DNA from: Ficedula albicollis
Lineage: Eukaryota; Chordata; Aves; Passeriformes; Muscicapidae
Length of the DNA stretch: 64,000 nucleotides
Direction of reading: 5' to 3'
NCBI RefSeq assembly: GCF_000247815.1
Contig: NC_021684.1
Location: forward strand, 5,674,289-5,738,288
In this document: in pieces, positions 12,004-25,267 of the stretch
How the letters are laid out: every line of letters begins with the position of its first letter
How positions within the stretch are numbered: position 1 is the stretch's first letter
The notes under the pieces: model-generated
What the model was told of the DNA's origin: nothing
Database searches by the model: none
What the model saw: the letters and a program-made list of their open reading frames with translations, nothing else
Made by a program: the position numbers and the translations under genes

Positions 12004-13163
12004 GCTAATTAGTGCTATTGATAAAAAGGCTCTTTCTTAACAACCCTAAAAGTGGTGTGGGACAAAATGCAGAACAGAAAGTCTCTTCTGGAGAAAAGAT
12101 CAAAAAGTGTGTTTGTTTTTGTTTTTCTTTTTAAACTCATTATTTTTCTTCTTTTTTTCCCTATTTTTTAATATGATTTCACAGCCTGCTAATACCAGCA
12201 AAGTGGGCTGGTACATGTCAAATCACGCCAGCATTTCCAGCCATCTCCCATGCTGTAATCCCAATAGTGTATTTCATTTTTATTTACTTTAAACCTTGTA
12301 GGCAGATGAACATTACTTTTTATTTTCAGCTCAGAAGAGCTGTTGTACATTACCAAGAAATATTTTTATTCTGTGATTAATGCTGTTATTAGAAAGCAAT
12401 GCTGTTCCTGCTGTGTCATACAGTCAGGTCAAATAAGAAACATAAACAATTAAATAAAAAGCTGTTTCAAATTACCTCAATATTAATCTGAGGGGATTGA
12501 TTTTACCATTTTTACTTCAATGTCTTCTCCTTTACAGGGAATTTTGAAAATTAACTGGGTTTTAATTCCAACCAGAAAGACACACTTTGGACTGAAATCA
12601 AATGTGGAAAAACACGTCAGGAAAAGCCAAAACCTCAGGCTCTGTGTGTGATCATAAAACTTTTTGCTGCAGCTTCTAATCAGGTGAGACTCCAACTAAA
12701 ATTGATAGGAATCCTGTCTGTGGAGTTTTGGCCTTGAGAGTGAGCTGTGAACCAAAAAGGAAGGAAAAAATATCAGGGAATCAATGCCAGAAAAAAACCC
12801 AAGAAAATATTAATGAGATGAGGACAACCCATCCCTTAAAAGAGGACATACAATTTTGAATGAAATACAAACTTTAAAAGCATAATTTTACATGAGCAGA
12901 TGTTGAAATTCTGATGTTTTAGGACATCAAGAAAGTAACACTATGGCAATTAAGAATTCAACCCACAAGGACGTGTCTTTTATGGATACTTTCAAGGATC
13001 AGTCACTAAGTTACCACATTCTGGTGTCCTTTTAGAAAGAGCTGCATGATCAGGTAGAAGTGTTTTGGGAACTGATGCTAGCCAAGCTATATTGCACCAG
13101 AAATATTACAATCAGTAGTAGTTATATGCTTAGGATATTTATCTAATATTATATCCTACAACC
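12004..13163. other. Noncoding unique DNA, no gene recognised
   Basis: AT-rich DNA with a T-rich low-complexity stretch at about 12110-12170. No exon, RNA gene or mobile element could be identified. Confidence 0.6.
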
Positions 13164-13259
13164 CAGTATTCTTTTCTGTGCAAAAATATCCATTGCTCAT
13201 TGATCAAGGAGCAGTATTCTTTTCTGTGCAAAAATATCCATTGTTCATTGATGAAGGAG
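13164..13259. repeat. Tandem duplication, 48-bp unit, 2 copies
   Basis: Units at 13164-13211 and 13212-13259 differ at two positions (gctcat/gttcat and gatcaag/gatgaag). It is a direct head-to-tail duplication with no spacer. Confidence 0.95.
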
Positions 13260-16200
13260 TTCTTTGTGTCTTTTGAATCTTCTAAGGAAAATTGTTTCTG
13301 GAACGTTTTGAAATCTATCCATCATGCAGAGATGAGCTTCATGTGCAACCACTTGTTTCAACTAAAGCTATCAAAAAAGAGTTAAAATCCCCTTACCTGC
13401 TCTGGGACAGAAATGCTCTTCTAAAGTAGTTAATTCAATCAAGTGTCAACAGACAAATGACCTCAGGAATCAAAGGGATCTATGGAGACATCAGTGCAAA
13501 AATTGCAAGAAGATTTATCAGTGATAAAAGTCTTCTTAATGTGCAGTGTCCCCTCTGGGGGTCTGGGAGGAATTGAGGACATGTGGAGTTAAACCCTCTG
13601 CTTTTCCCTTGCCCCCATGGCTCACAGCAAGGCTCAGGTTCCCCTCTCTAAGGTAGGGCTGCCCCAAAGCACCACAAGGTGACTTGGGATGAAAGAAATC
13701 CAATGACTTCCATTTTCAAAGCCACTGGAGGAAATTGGTCAATGCAGGTTGCGTCCCAAATGATTATTTGTCTAATTTAAGTCTGAGCATAGAGAATCAT
13801 AAGTAAAGGTAAGTTATTAAAAACCAAGGAGGATAAAGCAAAAGACAAAATATGCATCTGCAAAAGCTATTCCACTTGTGTGTTTAAATCAGGAGACTGT
13901 GTGCTCAAGTGGAGAATTAGGCTGAGTTGCCTGCTGTTATGCATTTAAATTAAGCTGAAGTCTAATAGCTTTTTTTAAATCATGCCTTAAGTATGTTTGG
14001 GTTTGGGTTTTTTCCTCTCAGGGAAGAGATCACCTAATAAAAATAGCACTTTGGAAAGAAGAACAATTCAGTGCTGAACAGGAGTGAGGAGCTCTAACTA
14101 GTGATAAAGACTGCACTGCTTGGGGAAGATTTGTTGCTGTTGGTAAAAGCCTGAAGAGGCTCTTTGCAGCCAGGAATGATTCTTCAGCGCTGATGGAATG
14201 AGTGCTGCTTCTGTCCTTGGGGCAGGTGCTGATGGAAGGGCTGCTTTCAGGCTCTCTCTGCCTTCCCTTGTGCTGCTGCAGAGGTTTTGTTGCAGGTAAG
14301 ACCTGGCTGTCAGCTCAGCACAGCATTTCTCCCCGTTAATGCCTCGCTTCCACACGGGGTTCTGTAGAATTCCTTTCCTTTGATCTTTTGAACCACGTTC
14401 TGAAACAGGCAGCAGAAATTTCCTAGAAAGTTTTGACCTAATTTCTTGTCCTATGGAAAGAAAGGCTGGTGTTCCAATCAGCTGCTTCCAGGCAGGGCAA
14501 GGGCAGCAGCCTTTCCCCCATCCCTGGACAGGGATGTCATGCTCCAGGGGCTTGGCTCTCTCATCTCCCCCTTTCCAGCAGTGTTTCTCTACCTGCAACA
14601 CTTCATTTTGCCTCTTTATCAAAACATCTTTCTCTAAAGATGGGGTTTCTGTGAGAGCTGGACACCACAGCGCATGGGCAAAGTATTTTTGGTACAAAGC
14701 ACTCAAGCCTTTCACCTGCTATTGTTGTACTCTACAAATACCTGGAAATCAGAGGGAAACACTGCACTTGTCCTGCAGAGATCAGATTTTTCTCACTTTA
14801 AAAGTGAGTTCAGTCTAATTGCTGCATTTTTGAGTTTTACAGAATAGCTAATTTCACTTGACTATGGGGAGGAGGTGAGGTTAGGGTATTTAGGTCTACA
14901 ATTAGGAGACCTGAAGGTGCTTGCACTGTCTCTGGGAAGGATGTGGCTAAAAAGCAAGTCTGAAATTCTAACTGTATTCTCTTTGCCTGCCCTTTTTTGG
15001 TCCTAGAATTTTGGTCCTAGAATCCAGACACTGTGCCTGCTGCAGCTGGAGATGCCCTGGCAGCTGGAGAGGCAGAGGATAAAGGGGAGGCAGAGGTGCA
15101 GAGCCCATGCTGTCTGCATGTTTGTGTGTGCACTTGGGAGAGAAGCAGGAATCTGAAAGGAAGAGCTGGCCTGGTTGTTTTGGGTGGTGGCTGAAGTGCT
15201 GGGGCATATGGGACACAGAGGGGATGCAGCAGATGTGGGGTGGGAGGCAGTCCTGGGAGTCAAACAACTCTCCTAGAGGCCATTGGTGTTTTAGAAAGGG
15301 ATGCAATGTGCTCAGGTATTCCTGACTCTGAGCAAATCAACTCCTGAGCAATCTCCTCTGACTTTCCCTGCAGTTTATGTCCTGGGCTGAACTAATCTAC
15401 AGGACAAAGCACCAGCTGGTAAATCAAACCATTATTTCGACCTCACTTTATTATTTTTCCCCTTTATTCCTACTGTCCTTCTCAATGCAGAGCTGGGAAT
15501 GTGTGGCAAGGTAAGCAGAGCCCTCTACACCTCTCTGCTATGGAATGATCACTTGGAGCCTGGATGTGTGATCAGCATCTCCAGCCTTTCTCAGCCTCCT
15601 GTGTGGCTACACCTATTTATACCCTGTTAGCAGCTTTATATCCTTTATATGAGGAGTTCAAGGCCTGCTAATCTTGCATCATTTGTAGTCCTGTCTAAAT
15701 TCTGATCTTTACAGCCGCCTGCTCTAGAAATGAAAAGATTAATCAAATGCCAGAAGATTACTAGAGCTTCAAACCAGTGAGAATGTGGCTGGGAAAACAT
15801 GTTAGTCACTTCTCACTTAACCTGAGCACATTCTGCACTCCTGCTCTTGTCACTGATCTTCTGTAGAATGAGCACCTCTGGTTGACAGATGCAGAAGAAA
15901 TTATAGTGCTTTTTGCACTCTTTTTTACCAGATACCTCTGTTTTGGTGCTCTAGATACTCTCCAGACATCCTGCTCAAGCCTATATATAGAAAAGGCAAG
16001 ATCTCCACACCAAAATTCGCATGTAGAAATATGAATTCAGAGAATTATAGAACTATTTGTAAGGTTTGAAAAGCAGCAAATAAGTCAAAGAGTAAGGATA
16101 AGCTACATTATTCAACAACTCACTTCTCGTATTTTAGCAATTTGAACATAAATCTGTTTCAAGTATTTTAGTATAAATGCATTTACTTTAACAGAAAAAA

Positions 16201-18304
16201 AAAATCCTTGACCTTTATTGCCATTTTGAACATGTTAATAAAAAAAAGAGCAGTACTTTTCAAACACTTGAGTTTTTCATCAGCACCCGGTGAATTAGTC
16301 CTGTTGCAGTTGACAGAAGTGCTGCAAACTACCCTGGTATGGAGCTGAACTTGGAGAAAATCCTGATATGCCCTTTGGCCAGTGCAGGCACACCAGGGAA
16401 GGACAAAGAAACAGAAGTTTGAGGGGAGTTTTGTTCCTCAGGAACTTGTGTATGTCCCACGCTGCCACCAGTCCACGACCAGTCCATGCACAGCACCTGA
16501 CACTGATATCTGGCTGAATCCCAGTGAACACTCAATATACATACAAGATAGATCTTCTCTTCTGAACTGTGTCTAAAGACACAATTGGCAGGATGTAAAA
16601 GAAGAAAAGATATTAGTTTATTTTGCTGTTGTTTACATCACTGATGCAATCTGTGTTGGTTTTTATATACTTTTTCTGCTTTTAAATGTATAGAATGACT
16701 CCATTCCTCAGCACACCTTGTTGATTTGATCTGGAAAGAGAGAAGTTCTTTCCACACAGCTCAGGTGAATTTAACCAGCTTCATTTTCTTCTTCACTTTT
16801 TGAGTGATTTTATCATGGGAGCTGTTTCCTCTTGTGGTCCTTTAAGACTATTGATATTTCACTGTTGGGGACCAGAGGAGTGTCTGTAATTGTGACTGCA
16901 GCTGCTATAAAACCTGCAGGTTTATGCTGTGTGGTGGCTGGACTTGGGAAAATACAGTCCCATCACAAAATGAGTGTCTAACACCTCTGGATACAATGGT
17001 GCTGCCCAAAACTCTCAAAAATACTTAGGCTGATGCTTATTATAAATGCATAATAGAAATTTATGTGATTATGTTATCCAAGTAACTGCAAGGAGAAGCA
17101 TTAGAAGGTAGGAGACAGAAAAGTGACAAACAAAAAACCATTTTATTATAATAAAAATAGTTTATTGCACTGCTTCTTTCTGCTGCAAGAAGGGCAGGAC
17201 TGTGCATGCATAAATCACAGCCTAATAAGTGTAAAGTAAGAGTATGAAGAAAATCTAAGATCAGGCTTTTTCCACATGGAAAAGAGTCTGTAGGATGGGA
17301 AAAATATTCTTTGACTTACAGGAAACCATCCAATGTCCCCAAGAAAATATAGGAGCCAGTTGGTTTTATGTGCCACCATTTGCAATCTATAAATACCTCC
17401 ATGGCAAACTCAAAAGATCTCAGTTTATTTGTGACTGGGAAATGGAAACCAAAAGCAGCCTCATGTATAAATACAATGGATTTCACAGCCCCAGGATTTA
17501 TTGTGTCTCCTTCAGCAGTGGGGGTTACACACTGAAACAAAGCTGAGCCATAATGGGAAAACTGTCCTGCTTGGGATTTATGAATTTATAAAGGATATAG
17601 CCAGTTTTGTTGTGTGATTCAGCAGTAAATCACTGCCTGTGGGTGCCAGAGCTTGCCTCAGGTGGGAAGGTGCTTGTGGAAGGACACAGCACAATTCCCA
17701 AGCAGCTACTGGGCACCAATGGGAATAAAGGGAAGAAAGGTGACCAGAGAACCTGCCCCAAATCCAAAGTGCTCACTGAAGCACAGCAATAGCCAGCACT
17801 GGAAAGATAAAACTTCACTCCAATATTTGGAGAATTTTTTTAATTAGTAAATATATTGTGTCAGTCTTGTATTTACTTTGTTTTGCCTCACCCTTTCCAC
17901 ACCTTTTGCTCACTGTCTGCCTGTGAGTGGATTAGCACAGGTCACAGTTACATGCAGGTTTTATTTACCTGCAAATTTAAGCTTCCATTGCTTTATCTTT
18001 TCATTATATGACATGCAGTGATGATGTGCTGCAGCACCTATGAAAGGCTTTCCTTTTCATAATTGCAGCTGATCTATTCAATTTTAGGGGGGGTTGGAAT
18101 GTGTGGTGGTGGAAAGAGAGATTTCCATCCCTGGTCTGACTGTGGCAGAAGGTTCTGCTTTCCTCCTTGCAGAGGATATGCATGTTGAGAGACAAGTTGC
18201 TGAACAGCAGGGACAGTGCTGTGTTGAGGCTCAGATGGGATCAGACTGTGTATCAGACTTCAAATGGGCCTAGTCAGGCATTTCAGACCTCTGCTCATGC
18301 TCCT
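13260..18304. other. Noncoding unique DNA, no gene recognised
   Basis: No family-level match is visible. The longest non-homopolymeric frame of the window lies here (14098-14715, minus; listed separately). A 14-bp tandem repeat of ttggtcctagaa lies near 14996-15022, a TATATATA patch near 15983, and an AT-rich stretch at about 16130-16260 contains A runs. The remainder is plain unique DNA. Confidence 0.6.
14098..14715 (-). other. Longest ordinary open frame (205 codons), unassigned
   Basis: An uninterrupted minus-strand frame of 205 codons from an ATG. I recognise no domain, signal peptide, membrane segment or catalytic motif. It is somewhat rich in K, E, S and L and has a QQQQ stretch near its C-terminus. 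Plus-strand frames of 61-121 codons overlap it. A frame of this length is slightly unusual but not improbable by chance in 64 kb of six-frame sequence, and no Kozak or splice context singles it out. It is probably a chance frame; a single-exon transcript is possible. Confidence 0.15.
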
Positions 18305-18375
18305 GGAGGATTGGCCTGATTTTCAAATATACCAGGCAAACAACTGCCCCTTACTGATTTCAGTGGGAACTGCTG
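18305..18375. repeat. Possible ancient amniote repeat remnant
   Basis: The motifs gcctgattttcaaa and, about 40 bp later, actgatttcagtggga resemble an old repeat that I remember as common in turtle, crocodile and bird genomes. This is a memory-based resemblance over a short span, so the call is weak. Confidence 0.25.
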
Positions 18376-18825
18376 AAGTCAGCCCTCAATGCAGCAGCAG
18401 AATTGGGCTGGTTACCTAGAAACCTGCATATGGTTTTCAAATCTTTACTCTAGGGTTGTTTTATTTGTGTTTTGTTTGGTTTTGTTTTTTTTCCTTTTCA
18501 GTTGATGGAACTAGGATCTATTTTCTTCTGCTGCATATGCTCTTCATATGCTTTTGCTTACTCTGCAAATAATTACTTTTTTGGCACACTCAGCCCTGGA
18601 AGTCCAGTTGGTTAATACACTTTGTCTTTTCTAGATCTGCTTTGGAGAAGTTAAGGAGTTTGGTTTTGGTAATCAAAAGATGGCTTGCCCTCTCCTCTGT
18701 TTCTCCAAATATTCCAATTAGTTTTGCTGAATTGGGAGTCTTGTTTGAGTCTCAACTGACTGAGACCCTTTGCCATTGACGTGATTTATAATCACTGATG
18801 TCTACAGGTGACAATTCCTTCTCCC

Positions 18826-18959
18826 CTATTGGTACAATAGGTCTTCTGCATGTTGTGGTTCAGCCAAAGGTCTGCTCTTCCCTCTCATCCCACTATTGGT
18901 ACAATAGGTCTTCTGCATGTTGTGATTCAGCCAAAGGTCTGCTCTCCCCTCTCATCCCA
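18826..18959. repeat. Tandem duplication, 67-bp unit, 2 copies
   Basis: Units at 18826-18892 and 18893-18959 are in direct tandem. They differ at two positions (gtggttc/gtgattc and ctcttccc/ctctcccc). This is the third 67-bp period in the window, with a sequence unrelated to the arrays at 2370 and 9816. Confidence 0.95.
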
Positions 18960-20060
18960 GCAAAATGATCTGCAGGAAGAAAGAGGAGAGGGCAGAAACA
19001 ATGATCTGTGAGTAAAAGCTGAGTTTCAGCAGAGGAAGGAAAAGTCTCAGCTGTGACAGTCACCATCCCATAGGTGAAGGGGCTTTATCCCAATTGTCCT
19101 CTGCCTCCTTCTCCATAAGAGCAAGACAAAAGGGTGCAAATTTTACAGCAAAGAAAATACAGGGTGGATATTAGGGATGTTTCCTGGCAGGTGTGACTGG
19201 AGCTGTGGTGACTGTCACAGCCCAGTGCTGGTTTCCTTGCATCTGGCACTGGGAATGTCCTGCTCCTTTGACTGACATGTGTCAAATAATTCACAGGCTG
19301 CAAGGAGAGGGAGCATCCAGGGATGCTCGTCCTGTCTCTGCAGTGAGGAGTCTTTGCCTAATCTCATGAGTTCTTTCCCAGCTCTCAGCACAGAAGCACC
19401 ATCCATCAAGGCACTAGAGTGCCACTGAAACTTTGGAAAACAGCTGGAGTCTGGGGGTATTTTCAAACCAAAGATCCAAACAGAGCCTTTATTCCCACAT
19501 TAGCTTGGTACATGTTTCTGTAATCAAAGCAGTGGAACAGGCTCACAAACAGCCATTCCTAAGGGTTTTGGCAGGGGTCAAAGGTCCTGTCCCTCTTCTC
19601 TCAGTCTTACAGCTCTCCATACCTTTCATCCGAGACTGGGGGCAGAGAGTGGTTTTTGGAAAAAACTCCCTATTCCTTATTGCTTTAGCAGCTTCCCGTG
19701 CTGCCAGGCAGCAGCATGGGGCATGTCCAGGAGCAGAGCACAAAAGGGATCTCTGCCAGGTCCCCATGTCCCCAGGGCACCTCAGCTGCTTCTAAACCCT
19801 CTATGCAGAGCCCTGAGCAGAGGTTTTGTGTAACCATCCTGGCAGTAACATTATGAAAGATGCTGTTGATATCAGTCTGAGACAGGAAACATGTAAGGAA
19901 TTAGAAATAGACTCCCCTGAAAGAAGCAAGACAACAGGATATATTACAATATCAAAATGAGTTTGACAGGTAGAATTTATATATCACATAGTGAAAGAAT
20001 CTGTTTGGTGAGTGATACATTTCATGTTAAAATATATAAATCATTCACTTGGAGAAGAAT
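18960..20060. other. Noncoding unique DNA, no gene recognised
   Basis: Several frames of 60-120 codons overlap on both strands at 19085-19795, without recognisable domains. There is no repeat or RNA gene that I can identify. Confidence 0.6.
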
Positions 20061-20500
20061 TGGACTCTGTGGGCAAGTAGCTTAGCTACTGCACCTGACA
20101 TGCTGCCTGCTAAAATAGATATATTCATTTGTGAATCTGATAATCATTACCTACTTTTTGTACTTACTCCATGGTAAAATTCAGAGTTAGATGCATCAGT
20201 CACAGTGTCTGATGATGCTTTGTGTTACTGGCTTGATGGTGCTATTCCAGTGTTGCAGGATAGTTAATAGTCCCTAGTTAATCAGGGCATCTATTGATTA
20301 ATATATATTCCCATTAAGGTAAATATAAGTCATAATAAATTAGATAATATAACCGTAATAAACCTGCTGTATCCAGTATGTAACGCACTAAATCAAAATT
20401 AGCAATTACTAATTGAAATTATATCCCCTCGTATAGCATTATATAAATCAAAGGCATTTCTCTAAAATCCATGCATCATTCAGAAGATTAATCCTCTGGC
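20061..20500. promoter_or_regulatory. Candidate conserved noncoding element, AT-rich
   Basis: A block with many homeodomain-type TAAT/ATTA cores, particularly at 20270-20450, with isolated CpG sites (ccgtaat, aacgcact, ctcgtat) retained in very AT-rich DNA and no simple repeat. That texture is typical of developmental enhancers in gene deserts. It is an inference from composition only; conservation cannot be seen here. Confidence 0.25.
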
Positions 20501-22680
20501 AACTGTAAAGGTTTTTCTACTCCATTCATTTGGCTAAGCTGATAATGGTAATAGCCTTGAGGTTAAGTACACAGCACTGTGTTGAAGCTGGTGGTTGTTG
20601 CTACAGGTGTCCCTCTTGCCCATCCCACTGCACCCAGCACCAGCCCACAGAGCTGAGGGGAGGTTGTCTCTGCAACATGCTTGGAAAGCTTCTACCCTGT
20701 GCCCTTGGACACAGAACATTGGGGCACCAAAACAAAGTGCTCAGAAACATCGGGGATTTGGATGATCCCACCCACCAGGGCTTTCCTCTGCCTTCTTTCC
20801 TGCTTGGAACTTGAAAGACTTGAGAAAGGTGTTTTGAATTTCACTCTCTAGCATCCACTCCCAAGGAGTGGATGGGAGCACCAAGAGGAACTGCTGTGCC
20901 ATGGGAGGGCACAGGTTATTCACTCTGCATTGACCCAACAGCCTGGCATGGACAGGCCTGAGTGAGGGGATGCTGCTGGGAGGGAAATACCCTTTAGGAG
21001 TGATTTTGGAGTGCATTTCCCTGTAAGCAAGGGTCTGGAGAAGCTCCCATGCAGTGGGGGGAAACACTGGTGGTTCTGGGGTGAGCAGAGGGTGAGGAGA
21101 TGCAGGTGAGGCAGCCTGAGCTCCCTTCACTTGCAGCAGCCTCACAAAATGTCCTCACCACGCTCAGAAACCCAACTGGAGGTTACACAAACCTCTCCTG
21201 CTTACTTTGCATTTTCTAAGCAGAGGACTGGGCACCAGTCCAAACCTGTAATCTGTGTGAGGGCATGTCACAACAAATAGGAAAAGGATAATTAGAATTT
21301 TATAAAGTGGCTCTCTATAATGCTACCTACTGTTTACTTACCAGCAATTTTAAATTTAGCAACTGATGCATTTTTAATACCAATTAAAAAACCTCTAAGA
21401 AGCTCATATTTGCTCCTAGTTATGTGGGTTTTTTAAAAATAACCCTGTTTCCCCAGTGGGACCAATGTGTATGCACGTGTGTGTGTCTGCTCATAAAATG
21501 GTACTGAAAAGTATGAGAGCACAGGAATGTGGCTTAGCAGATAATAAGTCTTGATTTCATTGTTTCAAGTGTTGTGTTTTTTCTAAAAGTCAAGGAAAGT
21601 CCATTTCACTGAAGAGAACAGAAGAGAATGAACCATTCCTGGGCTTTCTAGCAGTGTGGGGGAAGATCCATGTAACAGGTAAATCTGAAAGCAGCACGAG
21701 ATGGAATGATTTCTTCAATTGTCTTTGATCACAGCTGTGTAACTTACTTAGTCTGGTTTTCTTTTACCCCAGACACTATTTCAGTGGTATCTCACACCTC
21801 TACATGGTGTCCAGAGACAGTAATTTGACATATTGTTTAGGAAAAAACAGTGCTTTAGCAAGACAGTACATTTTACATTATTGATTTGTTGTAGCTAATG
21901 GAGCTGTGTGGATACTCTTATCCATGGGCAAATCTGAGAGTGTTAATCTACTCACACAAAGATTTGTGTTAAATCCAACGCAGAGAATGCAGCTCAGTTT
22001 TTGATATCTGATGACCACTGAGGCTCCCAGTGCACAAACAGAACCACAAAGCAGGGGCAGGGCAGCCTCTGCTGTGTCCTCCCAGGAAATCACCCTCCTC
22101 TTCCAGCCTTAGCACAGCTGGACCTGGGCACTGCTCTCTGCTTCTTACAGCACTTGCAAGACCGTGGTCTGAGGAGGAAGACAGGGAAATCCTGTGTCAG
22201 ACAGAAGGGCTGTAAATCATGGGGTAAATCATCCTTGAGTGCAACCTGGCAGGGACATGGAACAACTCAGCCTCACTCCCTGTCTGATTCAGCTTCAGAT
22301 ATTTAAATCCAGTTGTCTCACCTGTGACAACACTGCCCTGAAAAGTGTTTGCCCTGCTCTGACAAAGAATTTCTCTGTGCTTTCTCCTTCCTATGGCAGC
22401 ATTGTGCTGCCCAGCTCTGGATCACCTGTGTGGGCATCTCTGGTGTGCCAGAATTAAGCCTGGGTGGTTTAAGGAGTTGACTTGTGCATGTAAAGGTAAC
22501 CCCATGAGACATCCTCAAGGTCTAGTCTGTTCCTGTAAAAAGCCACGTTTAAACACAGAGTTATATGCAGAATCTGAAAGTGTTGCTTTGTAGTGCTCAT
22601 GATTAATATGTGTAATAGATTATCATGATGTGGACAGGGTGAGCAGTGAAATGGATTCAGGTCTTTTTATTTTCTTTTTA
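20501..22680. other. Noncoding unique DNA, no gene recognised
   Basis: A small perfect palindrome (ccactcc/ggagtgg) lies near 20856-20872. A GC-richer stretch at 20600-21150 carries overlapping frames on both strands. I recognise no gene or mobile element. Confidence 0.6.
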
Positions 22681-22830
22681 GCTTGTTATTATCTAGAGAA
22701 AATAATCACAAAATACTAAACGCTAATAGCTAGTGTGTTGCTCATCCTCTTAATTAGTACCCTAATTATTAAGTGTGGTGATAACCACTAGTTAGAACGT
22801 ATTTTCTTTTTAAGACTTTATTTATCTGTC
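22681..22830. promoter_or_regulatory. Candidate conserved noncoding element, AT-rich
   Basis: A compact cluster of TAAT/ATTA cores, including cttaattag and cctaattatt, with retained CpG sites (aaacgct, gaacgta). The composition is enhancer-like, but there is no direct evidence of conservation or activity. Confidence 0.2.
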
Positions 22831-25267
22831 TTCCCACTCCCTCTTTTTAATGACACTGATACCAGCAGAGTTGCTGGAAAGGGAATACCAATAATTTCCC
22901 CTTGGGAAATGAGTCATTTTGAGTCTCCTGAACACTGTTACAATTTTCATTCTGCTGTAAAATGCTTTTCACCTTTGAACTGCTGGCTCCTGTTAGATTC
23001 TGATATTAAAGTGCTTACATTCAAAACTGTGAGGATGAACTCAGGGCAGCAGCAAAGGTCACCTCAGCAGCACAGGGGCACTCAGCTTCAGCACTCTGGG
23101 AGGCTGGAAGGCTCCTGAGCAACACAATCTTCAGCTGTCCATCCCAAAATCCTGGGGTGTTCAGTGAAGGATTGCCCATCATGCCTGCCTGAAGTCATGG
23201 TGTCAGGTTGGGATGTGGCTCCACTGACAATCTCCTGCTCTCCATCCTTTGGAGTGGGAGGATGGGATTTCTGGGTGCTGCCATCCCCTGTGTCTGCTCT
23301 GAGCCCAGCACCCACTATGACAGCAGGTGTCTGTTCCAAGTCCATCCTTGCTCAAGTGAAATGACAAGCAACTACATGGGAACTCTTAATAAAAGAGCTG
23401 TTTAAGTGGAGAATTAAGTGTAAATACCTGCCAAAAATCCTGTATTGAGGTGATTGGTATAGATGGGCCACTGCCAAAAGTTGTAATAATACAGTATTTT
23501 TATGGAGTCTTATTAACTTTTTCCAGGGAGTGGCATATTGGAACTGACTGAAGCCAGAGATTTAAGATGTGTGGCAGGAGGGAAGAAAGATCTCTTGATT
23601 ACTGAGCAGAGTGTATGGCTGGGCATGAGTTAGATGTTTTGCAGCACACCAGGAAAAGTACTCTGTTAGCTGTAAAATCTAATGGAAGGAGCAAGACATC
23701 CCTGCTCCTTGTGCCCTTGATTCTTGGCAGTTTGGATTACAAAGTGCTTAAAGGATGTGGATTAGAGGAGCTGTGTTAACTGTACGTGCAGTCACTGCTT
23801 CTGTGGCCTCATTAGCATTCACGGTGCTGCACACAGATTTGACATTGTTCCTGCCCCAAGGAGCTAGAAATCTAAAGGCAGAACCCCATGACCATCTGAA
23901 ATCTGAACATTTCAAGGAAAGCTCTGAAGAAAGGATTCATGAGGCTGTGAACAAATACTTTTCTGCTGCCATGTCAAAAGCAGGGAGCAGGCAGGGAACA
24001 AACAACTGGAGCAGAGGAGAAAAGTAGCGAGAGAGTCCTAATGGTTGTCAGCTTGATTCCAGCCTTGTTCACCCCAACAGACTCTTTGTCAGGGCAGGCT
24101 TTGCTGATTTACACTGATCTAAGTGAGAACATCCTCCATGCTTTTATCCAACACTGCTGCTGGAGTAGTTTTAACCCTTGGTCCCTCTGCCTTTTTCAGC
24201 CTTTACAGGTGCACAGGGAGGAAGAAGCAGCAGCACAGCCAGGCAGGATGGGCAGGCAGCTCGTGGTGCTTCTCCAGGCAGGGACACACGTGGAAGAGCT
24301 GCAGGGGTTGAGCTGTGCTCCTGCACACCACCTGAAGCGGGCCCCAGTTTATTTCAGTTTTTTCTGAAAAGTGATGGCTTTCCATGTAGGCAGCTTTTCC
24401 TTTGGGGTGTTCTGAGCTACCACGAGTGCTTCCTTTGTGCTGTGAAGTGCAGGTTGTCCATCACATGACCCAAAAACCTTTTTTCTTGTTACCTTCTGAT
24501 TTTTAGGTGTAAGCTCTGTTATTGGCAGTAGAAAATATTGGTTTCCTTGAAAGACACTCAGCCTGGGGTGGGTGGGGGTTTCTTTGTGGAAAAAATGCAA
24601 TCAGCGCTTTCTGATTCCAATTCTTGGCAGTACTGCAAGAGACAACAGGCTTCAAAAGCAGCTCCCTTTTCTGAGCTAGTTTATAAATGTCTCTGTAGCT
24701 ACACTAATAGCATAGCATGTTCTCTTTTTGTTTTCTTTTTTTTTTTTTTTAACTTTCTTCTGCTGGATGGGTGCTGCAGCAAGAAATGGAGAGGAAAGAA
24801 AACTCCTTGTTGTGAAGATTTGGCACTTGCTGTCAGGATCCCACCACTTAGATGGGACCCAGCTCTCTGAGCACTGGTAACTTGAGGCTCACCAGGAGTC
24901 AGCAAAGTGTTTTGTAAGGTCACCACGTGTCCCACTGCCAGGTAAATTCCATTTCTCCATCTTGCCTGTGAGGCTGGGCTAACCTGGAGTCTCCCACACC
25001 TCTCTATTATGAATTCCTGCAGGATTCTCCACTCCTGCCTGCAGTAGTTAAGCTTTAGCTTTCAAGTCTGGTTTTTTTTTGCATCCATGCAAGCATTTCT
25101 GAGCAGTGATCAGAGGAGCTTTCAGCACAATTTATTATCATGCTCTAATATAACACTCTCTTAAAACATAATGTACATTGGTAGGAAAATGTGTGACCAC
25201 TTAAAATTGAAAGCTGCCTTTTTGTGGTTAGAGCATTTTAAAGCAGTTAATGATTACTGGGGTTAGG
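22831..25267. other. Noncoding unique DNA, no gene recognised
   Basis: Overlapping frames at 23090-23400 and 23755-24470 show no recognisable domain. The stretch near 23845-23885 (tgccccaaggagc followed by aatctaaaggc) resembles a phrase found in old interspersed repeats of amniotes, too short to name. A 15-T run lies at 24736-24750. Confidence 0.55.

Noticed and set aside
9816..18959. The 67-bp arrays as one repeat family
   Set aside because: The unit sequences at 2370, 9816 and 18826 have no visible similarity. Only the period is shared.
23840..23890. Named ancient interspersed repeat
   Set aside because: Resemblance rests on about 30 bp remembered from other amniote sequences, too short to assign a family.
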